DNA from: an uncultured Pseudomonadota bacterium
GTDB taxonomy: Bacteria; Myxococcota_A; UBA796; SXON01
NCBI GenBank assembly: GCA_903900265.1
Contig: CAIUMM010000153.1
Span: 1-64,000 of the forward strand
DNA: 64,000 nucleotides
Direction of reading: 5' to 3'
Shown: positions 44,706-52,657 of the stretch, one piece after another
Layout of the letters: each line of letters starts with the position of its first letter
Position numbering within the stretch: position 1 is the stretch's first letter
Made by a program: the position numbers and the translations under genes
Notes under the pieces: generated by a model
Told to the model about the DNA's origin: nothing
The model's database searches: none
The model's input: the letters and a program-made list of their open reading frames with translations, nothing else

Positions 44706-45545
44706 CTACTCCTGAACTCCCGAGGTCCAACCTCGCTCGAGCGCTTCGTCCGGGGTGACCCAATGGATGCACGTCACCGGACACGCTTCGATGGCGTCCT
44801 GAATCAGATCCATCGGGCCTTCCTGGGCGATGGGCGTAGCTTTTCCGTCGGCCGGCAAGTAGAACACCCGCTCGGTCTGCTCCACGCAGGTGCCGCAGGA
44901 GATGCACTCAAACTGATCGATGGTGAGCAGCTTTTTAGCAGCTTTGGCGCGCGAGGACTCGTTGTCGAGCGGCCCGGCGTAGGCCTCGCCGTCTTCGGCG
45001 ATGTTGATGCCTTCGGTGCCTTTGATCTGCTTCGGATCGCGCCCGTTGGCTTTGGCGCGCGCGATGTAGGCGTCGACGTCGGTAGAACCGGTGTCGGCGT
45101 GCAGATGACGGGGCTTTTTGTCCACCGGCTTCGGAGCGTGAACGGCCTCGGCGACGGGCGCGACCGCGACAGGCTCGACCACCGCGACGGGCTCGACCAC
45201 CGCGACAGGCTCGACCACCGAGACGGGCTCGACCATCGCGACGGGCTCGACCACCGCGACAGGCGCAACCGCGGCGGGCTCGACCACCGCGGCGGGCTCA
45301 ACCGCGGCGGGCTGGACCACCGCGACAGGCTCCGGCTTCGCCACAACCGGGGCCGCGACCACCGGCTTCGGCGCCACCGGCGCCGCGGTCGCGGGCTTCG
45401 CCACCACCGGGGCCGCGACCACCGGCTTCGCCGTGACGACGGGCTTCGGCGCCGCAGGCTCGGGCTCCGAGCCACGAAGGTTCCGAAGCGCACCGACCAC
45501 GCCGGGCGCGCGCTTTTCCAACGACGACTTCAAACGTCCAAACAT
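44706..45545 (-). CDS. Ferredoxin with long Pro-Ala-Val-rich N-terminal stalk
   Basis: The 279-residue protein starts at 45545. Residues ~30-145 are a low-complexity stalk of PAVV/EPVAV units. The C-terminal ~90 residues are a 4Fe-4S ferredoxin: FECISCGTCVEQTE (CxxCxxC) and EACPVTC, in the layout of one cluster plus a distant CP. The spacer may hold the ferredoxin away from a partner. It is 7 bp after the [2Fe-2S] ferredoxin gene, so the two form an operon. No signal peptide was seen. Confidence 0.88.
   Translation of the reverse strand: MFGRLKSSLEKRAPGVVGALRNLRGSEPEPAAPKPVVTAKPVVAAPVVAKPATAAPVAPKPVVAAPVVAKPEPVAVVQPAAVEPAAVVEPAAVAPVAVVEPVAMVEPVSVVEPVAVVEPVAVVEPVAVAPVAEAVHAPKPVDKKPRHLHADTGSTDVDAYIARAKANGRDPKQIKGTEGINIAEDGEAYAGPLDNESSRAKAAKKLLTIDQFECISCGTCVEQTERVFYLPADGKATPIAQEGPMDLIQDAIEACPVTCIHWVTPDEALERGWTSGVQE
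45160..45345. repeat. 18-bp tandem repeats coding the PAV-rich stalk
   Basis: Units resembling accaccgcgacgggctcg recur with an 18-bp period over about 180 bp within the ferredoxin gene. Differences between units are mostly third-codon or single-base changes, so the protein repeat EPVAVV is kept. The array may expand or contract by slippage. Confidence 0.8.
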
Positions 45546-45552
45546 GCGCCTC

Positions 45553-45870
45553 CTACGAGCCCGGCAACAACAGTCGAGCGACCGGCTGACCGTCGATGAA
45601 GTGCGACTGCACGATCTCCGCGACGTCCGCGGCGGTCACCCCGGCGTACCAGACGTTCTCGGGGTACACGACCATACACGGGCCTTGCCGGCACGGTCCC
45701 AAGCAGTCCGAGGTGTTGAGCTTGACCTGCTCGTACAGCTCTTTGGACTCGATGGCCTCGGAGATCGCGAGCCGAACCTCATTGCACCCGCGGTCCGCGC
45801 AGCTCCCCTTGGGGTGTCCGGGCGGACGCTTGTTCGTGCACACAAAAACGTGATGCTTCCAATCAGGCAT
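45553..45870 (-). CDS. Thioredoxin-like [2Fe-2S] ferredoxin
   Basis: This 105-residue protein has the four-Cys pattern of thioredoxin-fold [2Fe-2S] ferredoxins (NuoE-like, Shethna type): VFVCTNKRPPGHPKGSC and CLGPCRQGPCMVVYPENVWY. Length matches stand-alone members. They carry electrons or protect enzymes from oxygen. It begins the operon with the stalked [4Fe-4S] ferredoxin, suggesting they pass electrons between each other or to one enzyme. Confidence 0.92.
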   Translation of the reverse strand: MPDWKHHVFVCTNKRPPGHPKGSCADRGCNEVRLAISEAIESKELYEQVKLNTSDCLGPCRQGPCMVVYPENVWYAGVTAADVAEIVQSHFIDGQPVARLLLPGS

Positions 45871-46002
45871 GGGTCAACTATAGCCGGAGATCGACGTCGC
45901 GTCGGTAGTCCAACTCCCCGCAGCCCGTGATCTGCCGCCGCCCGACCTCTGCCGCAGGAGGGAAAGCCGGGCTAAAGCGTCTGGTCACCCGAGCTGTCCA
46001 CG

Positions 46003-47367
46003 ATGTTGTACGCGATGTTCCCGTTTTATGCAGCCCTCACCCTCGCGACCCCCAGCGCGGTCGCAGGCCCCGCGACGCACCCCCAAGACCTCGTGGACTT
46101 TGCCAGCGCGCTCCGGGCGCAAGGCGACTTTATCGTGCCCAAGGCGCGCTCGGGCACCGCGCCGCCCGCGGGGAACGGCTCCAACAAGCTCGATGTGTAC
46201 CGCCACGGGGACCTCGCGCTGCTCCACGATCCCGACGGCGAGTGGTTCTCCGAGGCCACGACCCACGTGATCAGCGGGGACATCAACTGGATCCTCGACT
46301 CGACGTCCGGCGCCTTTTACAAGTCCTTCGGCGATGACTACGACTTCGTCACGCTGATGATGGTCCGCGACCTCGGCATGTTCTTCGCCTTTTATTCGCC
46401 GCTATCCAACGATGTGCTCGGCATCGGCTACGACTCGGTCACCCCGGGAGAGGTGTTCGACCAGTCCAGCAACAAGCTGCAGGGCTACATCTTTATGAAC
46501 TACTACGGCCTGTGGAGCCAAGATCCCGAGGTTGGACGCTACGTGTTCAACCAGGAGTTCATGCACCGCTGGGGCTCATTCGTGAACGTCGACCACGCCG
46601 ATCTGGACGCGAACGCGCTGCTCGGGCGCGACGTGGCGCACTGGTCCTACTACTTCAACACCACGAATTCGCCGATGGAGGGCAACGCGTGGTTGGACAA
46701 CGGGGACGGCACGTGGACGGTAGACCCGTCGGCGACATCCACGTACTCGGACCTCGATCTTTACCTGATGGGCCTCGTCGGTCCCCAAGCCGTGGGCCCG
46801 CAGACCGTGCTGCTCGTGGACGACGCCGAGCAAGAGCGCGTCGGGCGCGACGCCACCGCCACGCCCGAGGGCTTCGCCGAGGCCTACGCCGCCGGCTCCG
46901 GCCAAGCGACGAGCGTGACCGCGCAGTCGGTCGTGTTCACCGTCGACGACATCATCGCCGCCGAAGGCAGCCGCGTTCCTTCGGTCGGCGACAGCCCCAA
47001 GACCTTCAAGATGGCGTTCCTCGTCCTTGTGCTCTCCGACGACCAACCCGACGAAGCGATGCTCGCTGAGATCGACACCGTGCGCCAGACCTTCGAAGCC
47101 GACTGGGAGGCCGACGTGCAGGGCCTCGCCGACCTCGACACCACGCTCGGCGCCGGCGACGCGCCCACCTGGGGCGACAGCGCAGACTCCGGTGACTCCG
47201 GCGACTCCGCGACGACCGACTCGGGCCCGGACGCCGACGCGCCCGTAGACGCCGAGGAGAAATCCGGCTGCGGCTGCACGACGGCACAGACCCCCAAGAC
47301 GGGCCTGCTCGTCCCCCTCTTCGGCGCGCTGCTTGGACTGGCGGCGCTTCTTCGGCGGCGCGCATGA
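46003..47367 (+). CDS. Secreted protein with degenerate metalloprotease motif and MYXO-CTERM-like tail
   Basis: This 454-residue protein has a signal peptide (to AVAG at about residue 22). The body contains FNQEFMHRWGSFV, which looks like the HExxH zinc motif of related proteins with the first His replaced by Gln, followed by LLGRDVAHWSYYF and DLDLYLMGL. It ends with a Ser/Asp/Gly linker (DSADSGDSGDSATTDSG), SGCGC, a hydrophobic helix and RRRA: a MYXO-CTERM-like anchor. It is likely a surface protein that has lost or altered protease activity. Its stop overlaps the ATP-grasp ATG by 4 bp. Confidence 0.82.
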   Translation: MLYAMFPFYAALTLATPSAVAGPATHPQDLVDFASALRAQGDFIVPKARSGTAPPAGNGSNKLDVYRHGDLALLHDPDGEWFSEATTHVISGDINWILDSTSGAFYKSFGDDYDFVTLMMVRDLGMFFAFYSPLSNDVLGIGYDSVTPGEVFDQSSNKLQGYIFMNYYGLWSQDPEVGRYVFNQEFMHRWGSFVNVDHADLDANALLGRDVAHWSYYFNTTNSPMEGNAWLDNGDGTWTVDPSATSTYSDLDLYLMGLVGPQAVGPQTVLLVDDAEQERVGRDATATPEGFAEAYAAGSGQATSVTAQSVVFTVDDIIAAEGSRVPSVGDSPKTFKMAFLVLVLSDDQPDEAMLAEIDTVRQTFEADWEADVQGLADLDTTLGAGDAPTWGDSADSGDSGDSATTDSGPDADAPVDAEEKSGCGCTTAQTPKTGLLVPLFGALLGLAALLRRRA

Positions 47368-48602
47368 ACGCCCCTCGCGTGCTGTTCATCAGCCCCCAGT
47401 ACCCGGCCGAGATGAACGAGTTTACCCGCGGGCTCGCCGAGGTGTCCGCGGAGGTGTGGGGCCTCGCGGACGGTCCGGTCAGCGCGGTCCCTGCCCACGT
47501 GCGGCGCTACCTCAAAGGCTATGTGCAAGCGCCGTTGCAGCGCCCTGAAGCGGTGCTCGATGCAGTGCGGGCGACGATGCGCGCCGAGCACATCCGCTTT
47601 GACCGCATCGAGTGCTTGTGGGAGCCGTTTGTCGAGCTCGCAGCCTTCCTGCGCGAGCAGCTCGGTATCCCCGGCATGTCGCTGGACACCGCGTTTGCGT
47701 TCCGCGACAAAGAGGCGATGAAAAAGCGCGTCGAAGCAGCGGGTCTGCGGGTTCCACACCACGCAAAGTGCGCGACTCAGGACGAAGTGCGCGCCGCGGT
47801 GCGCCGCATCGGGTACCCGGTCTGCATCAAGCCGATCGCCGGGGCCGGCAGCGCCGACACCTTCCGCGTCGACAACGACGACGAGCTGTCCGCGGTGCTG
47901 CAAAAGACCGCCCACGTCGAATCGGTGTCGGTCGAAGAGTTCGTCGAAGGCGAGGAGTTCACCTTCGACACCGTCTGCATCGACGGCAAGCCGGTGTTCT
48001 ACAACATCGCGCAGTACCATCCCCGGCCGCTGATCGCGCGCTCCAACGAGTGGATCAGCCCGGTCGTTGTCACGCTGCGCGACGTAGGAGACCCGAAATA
48101 CGCCGCCGGGGTCGAGCTGGGATTCAAGGTCCTCGACGCGATGGGCATGGGCACCGGGTTCACCCACATGGAGTGGTACCGCAAGGCCAATGGCGAGGTT
48201 GTATTTGGCGAGATCGGCGGTCGCAGCGCCGGCGGCCACCTCGTGGACCAAATGAACTGGGGCAACGACATCGATCTGTTCCGGGAGTGGGCGCGCGCCG
48301 TGACCTGGAAGAGCGTCGACCCGGCGTTGCTGCACCTCCGGCGCCCCTACAACTGCGCGATCATCTTCAAGCGCGCGTTAGGCGAAGGCGTGATCACCCG
48401 CGTAGAAGGCGTAGAGCGCTTCATGCAGCGCTTTGGTCAGCACGTCGTCGCCGAGCAGCTGCTGCGCCCCGGCCAGCGGCGTAGAAACTGGCTGCAAACG
48501 CTCGTCTCCGATGGTTTTGTCGCCGTGCGGCACCCCGACATCGGCGAGACGCTGCGGATGGCGGAGTCCGCCGCGACCGACATCCAACTGTACGCTGGGT
48601 AA
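47364..48602 (+). CDS. ATP-grasp domain ligase
   Basis: This 412-residue protein has an N-terminal pre-ATP-grasp domain, then the grasp fold: KEAMKKRVEAAGLRVP, GYPVCIKPIAGAGSADTF, SVEEFVEGEEFTFD and EVVFGEIGGRSAGGH. The family joins a carboxylate to an amine or thiol using ATP (acylphosphate intermediate), for example in peptide or natural-product synthesis. The substrate is not identifiable. It is coupled to the MYXO-CTERM gene and is followed after 3 bp by the SelD fusion gene, so a metabolite role linked to selenium or redox is possible. Confidence 0.88.
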   Translation: MNAPRVLFISPQYPAEMNEFTRGLAEVSAEVWGLADGPVSAVPAHVRRYLKGYVQAPLQRPEAVLDAVRATMRAEHIRFDRIECLWEPFVELAAFLREQLGIPGMSLDTAFAFRDKEAMKKRVEAAGLRVPHHAKCATQDEVRAAVRRIGYPVCIKPIAGAGSADTFRVDNDDELSAVLQKTAHVESVSVEEFVEGEEFTFDTVCIDGKPVFYNIAQYHPRPLIARSNEWISPVVVTLRDVGDPKYAAGVELGFKVLDAMGMGTGFTHMEWYRKANGEVVFGEIGGRSAGGHLVDQMNWGNDIDLFREWARAVTWKSVDPALLHLRRPYNCAIIFKRALGEGVITRVEGVERFMQRFGQHVVAEQLLRPGQRRRNWLQTLVSDGFVAVRHPDIGETLRMAESAATDIQLYAG

Positions 48603-48605
48603 GGG

Positions 48606-50816
48606 TTGAATTCGTATAGCCCGGCGCGCGCGCTGCCCCACCTCGTGTTGGTGGGCGGCGGCCACAGCCACGTGCAGGTGCTCAAGCGCCACCGCGAGCG
48701 CCCGTTTGCGGCGCGGGTTTCGATCGTGCTGGACCAGCCCGAGTCGGTGTACTCCGGGATGGTGCCCGGCTTTGTCGCGGGGCAATACACCACAGCGGAC
48801 CTCACCATCGACGTCTGGGCGCTGGCGCGCACCGCGAACGTGCGGGTGATCGACGGCGCAGCCACGCGCATCGACACCGAGCGCGGCCGCATCGAGGTGG
48901 CCGATCGCGCCCCGGTCCACTTCGACACCGTGAGCATCGACATCGGCTCCACCGTCGCGGGGCTGGACCTCCCTGGCGTACGCGAGCACGCCCTCGCGAC
49001 CCGGCCGATCGGGCAATTCGTGGCGCGCTTGGATGCCCGACTCGCGGCGCGCGCTGACTCCTCGCTTTCTGACGCGCACGACAACGCGCCGATCGTCGTG
49101 GTCGGCGCCGGCGCGGCCGGCATGGAGCTGGCGTGGTGCCTGCGCGCGCGCACGAAGCGGCCGGTCGTGCTCATCGGCGCGCCGTCCCCGGTATGGTCCT
49201 GGAGCCAAGCGCGGCGGCAGGACGATGTGAAGCTCGTCCCGGGAAAAGTCGTCGAGGTCACCGCACAAGGCGCGCGGTTGGACTCGGGCGAGACCCTCGA
49301 AGCCGCGCTGGTGGTGTGGGCAACAGGCGCTTCGGCGCTGCCGTTGGGCGCCGCGAGTGATCTCCCCTGCGACAACGGGTACATCTGCGTAGGGCCGACC
49401 CTGCAGGTCGAGGGGCACCCCAACGTCTACGCGGTCGGCGACTGCGCGCGCGTACTCGATCCCCGTACCGGAAAACCCATCCCCAAAGCAGGCGTGTACG
49501 CGGTGCGCGAAGGTCCGGTGCTGTGCGCCAACCTCGACGCCCGGCTCACCGGCACCGCGCAGCAGCCCTACGTGCCGCAGCGGGACTTCCTCGCGCTGCT
49601 CAACCGCGGCGATGGGACCGCCGTCGGAAAACGCTCGGGGCTGACCTTCGCGGGACCTTGGGTATGGCGCCTGAAGGACCGCATCGATCGTCGCTTTATG
49701 GCGATGTTCCAGGTGATCGACGCGCAGGGTGGTCCGGTGCAGATGGTCGGAGCCGCCGCGATGCCCGACATGGCCTGCGGCGGCTGCGCGGCCAAGGTCG
49801 GTCCCGCCGAGCTGCACCGCGCGCTCGCCGCGCTCCCCGCCGCGCCTCCCGACCCCACCGTCGAGCTCGGCCTCGCCAAGCCCGATGACGCCGCCGTGGT
49901 GCGCATTCCCGGCACCGACGTGCGCATCGGGCTCACGGTAGACGCGTTCACCGCGTTCTGCGACGATCCATGGGTGGTCGGTCGTGTCGCGGCCACGAAC
50001 GCCGTCAACGACCTGTACGTCAAAGGCATCGAACCTCGGTGGGCGCTGGCGATGGTCGCCGTGCCCGATGAGCCCGGGATGCTCGAAGAGGTGATGTCCG
50101 GGATGCGCAGCACGCTGGACGCCCTTGGGATCAGCCTCGTCGGCGGTCACAGCGTGCGCGCCGACGTGCTCTCAGTGGGGTTGTCGGTCACGGGGACGCT
50201 CGAGGGCGCGGCAGACGCGGCGGGCGCGAGCGGAAACAGTTCGCCCGTCCTGCGCACCGGCGGCGCTGCAGACGGCGACGTGCTGCTGCTCACGCGCGGG
50301 CTGGGATCCGGGGTGTTGCTGCGCGCCAACGGCTTCGGCTGGGCGCGCGGCGCGCACGTCCGCGAGGCGATGCGCTGGATGGCACGCCCCCATCGGGATG
50401 CCGCGCAGGCGCTGCGCGGTCTCGAAGTCCACGACGCGACCGATGTCACCGGCTTCGGGCTCTACGGACACCTCGCCGGGATGCTGGCCCGAAGCAGCCC
50501 GACGCTCACCGCCGACATCGAGATCGCGCAATTGCCGTTGTACTCCGGCGTGAGCGACCTGTTCGCTGCGGGCGTACGAAGCACGTTTCATGCTCAAAAC
50601 GCGCGTGGCGTGCCGGGCGTCCCGGTGTCTGGCCCCGCGCGCCACACCCACGGCATGGCGGAGATCGGCTTCGACCCGCAAACCGCAGGGCCGCTGATGC
50701 TCGTGGTGCCGGAATCCGCGGTGGCGGACGTAGTCGCGGCGTTGGCTGCGGTGGATGAGCCGGCGATCCGAATCGGAACAGTGCGCTTTGGAGCTACGGA
50801 AATCGTCCTGCACTGA
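48606..50816 (+). CDS. FAD/NAD(P)-dependent oxidoreductase fused to selenide, water dikinase (SelD)
   Basis: This 736-residue protein starts with TTG 48606 after AAGG. Residues 1-375 are an NDH-2-like oxidoreductase with dinucleotide sites LVLVGGGHSHVQVL and VVVGAGAAGMELAW and NVYAVGDCARVL. Residues ~385-736 are SelD: MACGGCAAKVG (Cys391/Cys394, Lys397), LAKPDDAAVVRI, GGHSVRADVLSVGL. Cys is used, not Sec. SelD makes selenophosphate from ATP and selenide. This fusion is known in several bacteria. No selA/selB/selU-like gene or Sec tRNA is in the window. The operon with the ATP-grasp enzyme is unusual. Confidence 0.93.
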   Translation: MNSYSPARALPHLVLVGGGHSHVQVLKRHRERPFAARVSIVLDQPESVYSGMVPGFVAGQYTTADLTIDVWALARTANVRVIDGAATRIDTERGRIEVADRAPVHFDTVSIDIGSTVAGLDLPGVREHALATRPIGQFVARLDARLAARADSSLSDAHDNAPIVVVGAGAAGMELAWCLRARTKRPVVLIGAPSPVWSWSQARRQDDVKLVPGKVVEVTAQGARLDSGETLEAALVVWATGASALPLGAASDLPCDNGYICVGPTLQVEGHPNVYAVGDCARVLDPRTGKPIPKAGVYAVREGPVLCANLDARLTGTAQQPYVPQRDFLALLNRGDGTAVGKRSGLTFAGPWVWRLKDRIDRRFMAMFQVIDAQGGPVQMVGAAAMPDMACGGCAAKVGPAELHRALAALPAAPPDPTVELGLAKPDDAAVVRIPGTDVRIGLTVDAFTAFCDDPWVVGRVAATNAVNDLYVKGIEPRWALAMVAVPDEPGMLEEVMSGMRSTLDALGISLVGGHSVRADVLSVGLSVTGTLEGAADAAGASGNSSPVLRTGGAADGDVLLLTRGLGSGVLLRANGFGWARGAHVREAMRWMARPHRDAAQALRGLEVHDATDVTGFGLYGHLAGMLARSSPTLTADIEIAQLPLYSGVSDLFAAGVRSTFHAQNARGVPGVPVSGPARHTHGMAEIGFDPQTAGPLMLVVPESAVADVVAALAAVDEPAIRIGTVRFGATEIVLH

Positions 50817-51123
50817 GTCCGCGCAGGCGGTTCGAACGGGGTTGTCCCCCGCGCCTATGGATAAGAGGAGGGACAACCCTGGGGGGAGTCGGCAAAAACG
50901 GGCCATCTGCCAACGGAGCAGACGGTATGCTCAACTTTTGAGCACAGCCTTTCTTGTGTAAAATCAATACTTTGTGGTTATTTGGATGTGTCGAACTGGA
51001 AACAGGCACTTGTCCACAAGTATGGAAAACTTCAACCGCTCGTGGCGTCGTGAAGCAGTGGTCAAAAACATCGAAATACGTTATACCTCCAGCGCTTTCC
51101 CACCCCACATCCTCGAGGTATTC
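50817..51123. promoter_or_regulatory. Intergenic region with hairpin and likely promoter
   Basis: A 10-bp inverted repeat (gggttgtccc at 50838-50847, gggacaaccc at 50870-50879, loop 22 nt) lies after the SelD fusion gene; without a T-run it is a weak terminator candidate. An AT-rich stretch (50936-51000, for example tgtaaaatcaatac) is the only such stretch nearby and probably holds the promoter of the lipoprotein gene at 51124. No gene is seen here. Confidence 0.4.
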
Positions 51124-51594
51124 ATGCACTCCTTTGTCCGCGCCGCTCTGCTCCCCGTCCTCCTCCTCGCCTTCGTCGCCGCCCCCGGCTGCAAGAAGAA
51201 AGAGACCGAGACCGCTCCCGCAGCGAACGAAGACGTCCTCGGCAACGTGAACGTCCCCAAGGACGCCAACTCCAAGGCCTTCGCCGGCAAGATCCTCACC
51301 CACGACATCACGAACTTCACCCCGGGCGACGGCTACGGCATGAAGTTCATGTACAAGAACCTGCACTTCAAGAACAACAACTCCTGGGGCGCTGACGCCG
51401 TCCTCGGCAGCGGCGACGAGAGCGTGGACTGCCACGAGGCCGGCACCTGGACCATGGAGCCCGCCACCGACGAGCACACCGCCGACGTCAACGTCGTGCT
51501 CTCCGACACCACCTGCCCCGGCCGTCAGTCCAAGAACATCATGCGCTTGAACGTCAACATCGCCAAGGGCGAGTACACGATCGCGCTGCGCTAA
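51124..51594 (+). CDS. Small lipoprotein, unknown function
   Basis: I chose ATG 51124 (MHSFVRAALLPVLLLAFVAAP then GC at 22), after a GAGGT site. The mature ~135 residues are beta-rich, with AFAGKILTHDITNFTPGDGY and two Cys (ESVDCHEAG, SDTTCPGR). No domain is recognised. Its own promoter, the AT-rich leader and the well-used codons suggest it is expressed independently. Lys and Asn content is higher than neighbours. Confidence 0.75.
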   Translation: MHSFVRAALLPVLLLAFVAAPGCKKKETETAPAANEDVLGNVNVPKDANSKAFAGKILTHDITNFTPGDGYGMKFMYKNLHFKNNNSWGADAVLGSGDESVDCHEAGTWTMEPATDEHTADVNVVLSDTTCPGRQSKNIMRLNVNIAKGEYTIALR

Positions 51595-51719
51595 GCGCAA
51601 CGCCCTCAGCGCAGGCCGTCAGGCCCGCTCAGGGTCCACAACGGCGCGGTCCTTCGGGGCCGCGTCTTTGTTTTTGGCCATGCTCGCTGCAAAGCAGGCT
51701 GGGCGGCGCGGAGTCCGAT

Positions 51720-52589
51720 TCAAAAGCTCCAGCTCTGGCCCAGTCCCAGCACCACCGCCCGACTCCCAGCCCCCCGGATCTCCTCCACAAAGCCCGCGAC
51801 GTCCACGCCGGGCAGCTGCCGTGCCGGCGTCCCCCACGGCAAGGTAAAATCGTCCCAGTGGCACGGCACCACGACCTTCGGCTGCACAATGCCGATGATC
51901 TCGCGGGTGTAGTCCTTGCGATATTGACGGCCGACCGCGCATAAGCAGAGCACGTCGATGCCCGGAGTACACGCGGCCCGTAGCTCTTCCGCGTCGAACT
52001 CGGCAGAGTCCACGTGTAAAACCCGCGTACCGGCCAGGTCCAGCAGCCACAGGTAGACCTGCCCGTGACGCAGCTCCCAGAGCCGCGGCGGCCAGGGCGG
52101 CGGCTCCGGGATGTCGCCCGGCAACGGTACGCGGCCAAACACGGCTTTCCCGTGCAGCGACCGGATCGGCACCGCCGTACGACCCGGACCACACGCCACA
52201 GGCCCATCGGCGAGCACCAGCTGCGACTCCGGTAGACCGGCCGCCCGGCCCATGTTCAACGTCGCGGATGAGCCAATGAGCCGAGCCCCGGTCAGCTTGC
52301 ACAGCGCCGGCGCATCCAGCGCATGATCGTGATGGCTGTGACCACAGAACACGTCGTCCGCGCGCGGGACCACGCTTTGGAGCAGCGCCTCATCGCTGGG
52401 AAGACGCGAAAACAGGCTCGAGAAGATGCCCGGACGACTGAGGTAAGGGTCGAGCACCAGCGTGCGCCCCGGCGCCTCGACGACAAACCCGGCGGTGCCC
52501 AGGAACGTCAACCGGTGCGCCCCCGACCCAGGCTCGGAAGTCGACTCAGGAGCGGGAGACAGCATGTATTGAAGCAGGTGACCGGACAT
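51720..52589 (-). CDS. MBL-fold metallohydrolase
   Basis: I chose ATG 52589 (MSGHLLQYML). The 289-residue protein has the metallo-beta-lactamase motif GHSHHDHALD (HxHxDH) plus TLVLDPYLSRP, LHVDSAEFD and VVPCHWDDF. The layout is that of NAPE-PLD/UlaG-like lipases or lactonases that use two zinc ions. No signal peptide was seen. Divergent from the MBOAT gene (68 bp). The substrate is unknown. Confidence 0.87.
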   Translation of the reverse strand: MSGHLLQYMLSPAPESTSEPGSGAHRLTFLGTAGFVVEAPGRTLVLDPYLSRPGIFSSLFSRLPSDEALLQSVVPRADDVFCGHSHHDHALDAPALCKLTGARLIGSSATLNMGRAAGLPESQLVLADGPVACGPGRTAVPIRSLHGKAVFGRVPLPGDIPEPPPWPPRLWELRHGQVYLWLLDLAGTRVLHVDSAEFDAEELRAACTPGIDVLCLCAVGRQYRKDYTREIIGIVQPKVVVPCHWDDFTLPWGTPARQLPGVDVAGFVEEIRGAGSRAVVLGLGQSWSF

Positions 52590-52657
52590 GGGACTCCCTA
52601 ACGGACACCGATGACCGGGACGCCATCGCAAAGGACGGTTAGCCTCCAAAGCGCCCG

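Noticed and set aside
48606-50816. Selenocysteine codon in the SelD domain
   Set aside because: The active-site positions read as Cys and the reading frame has no internal TGA, so the enzyme is a Cys form.
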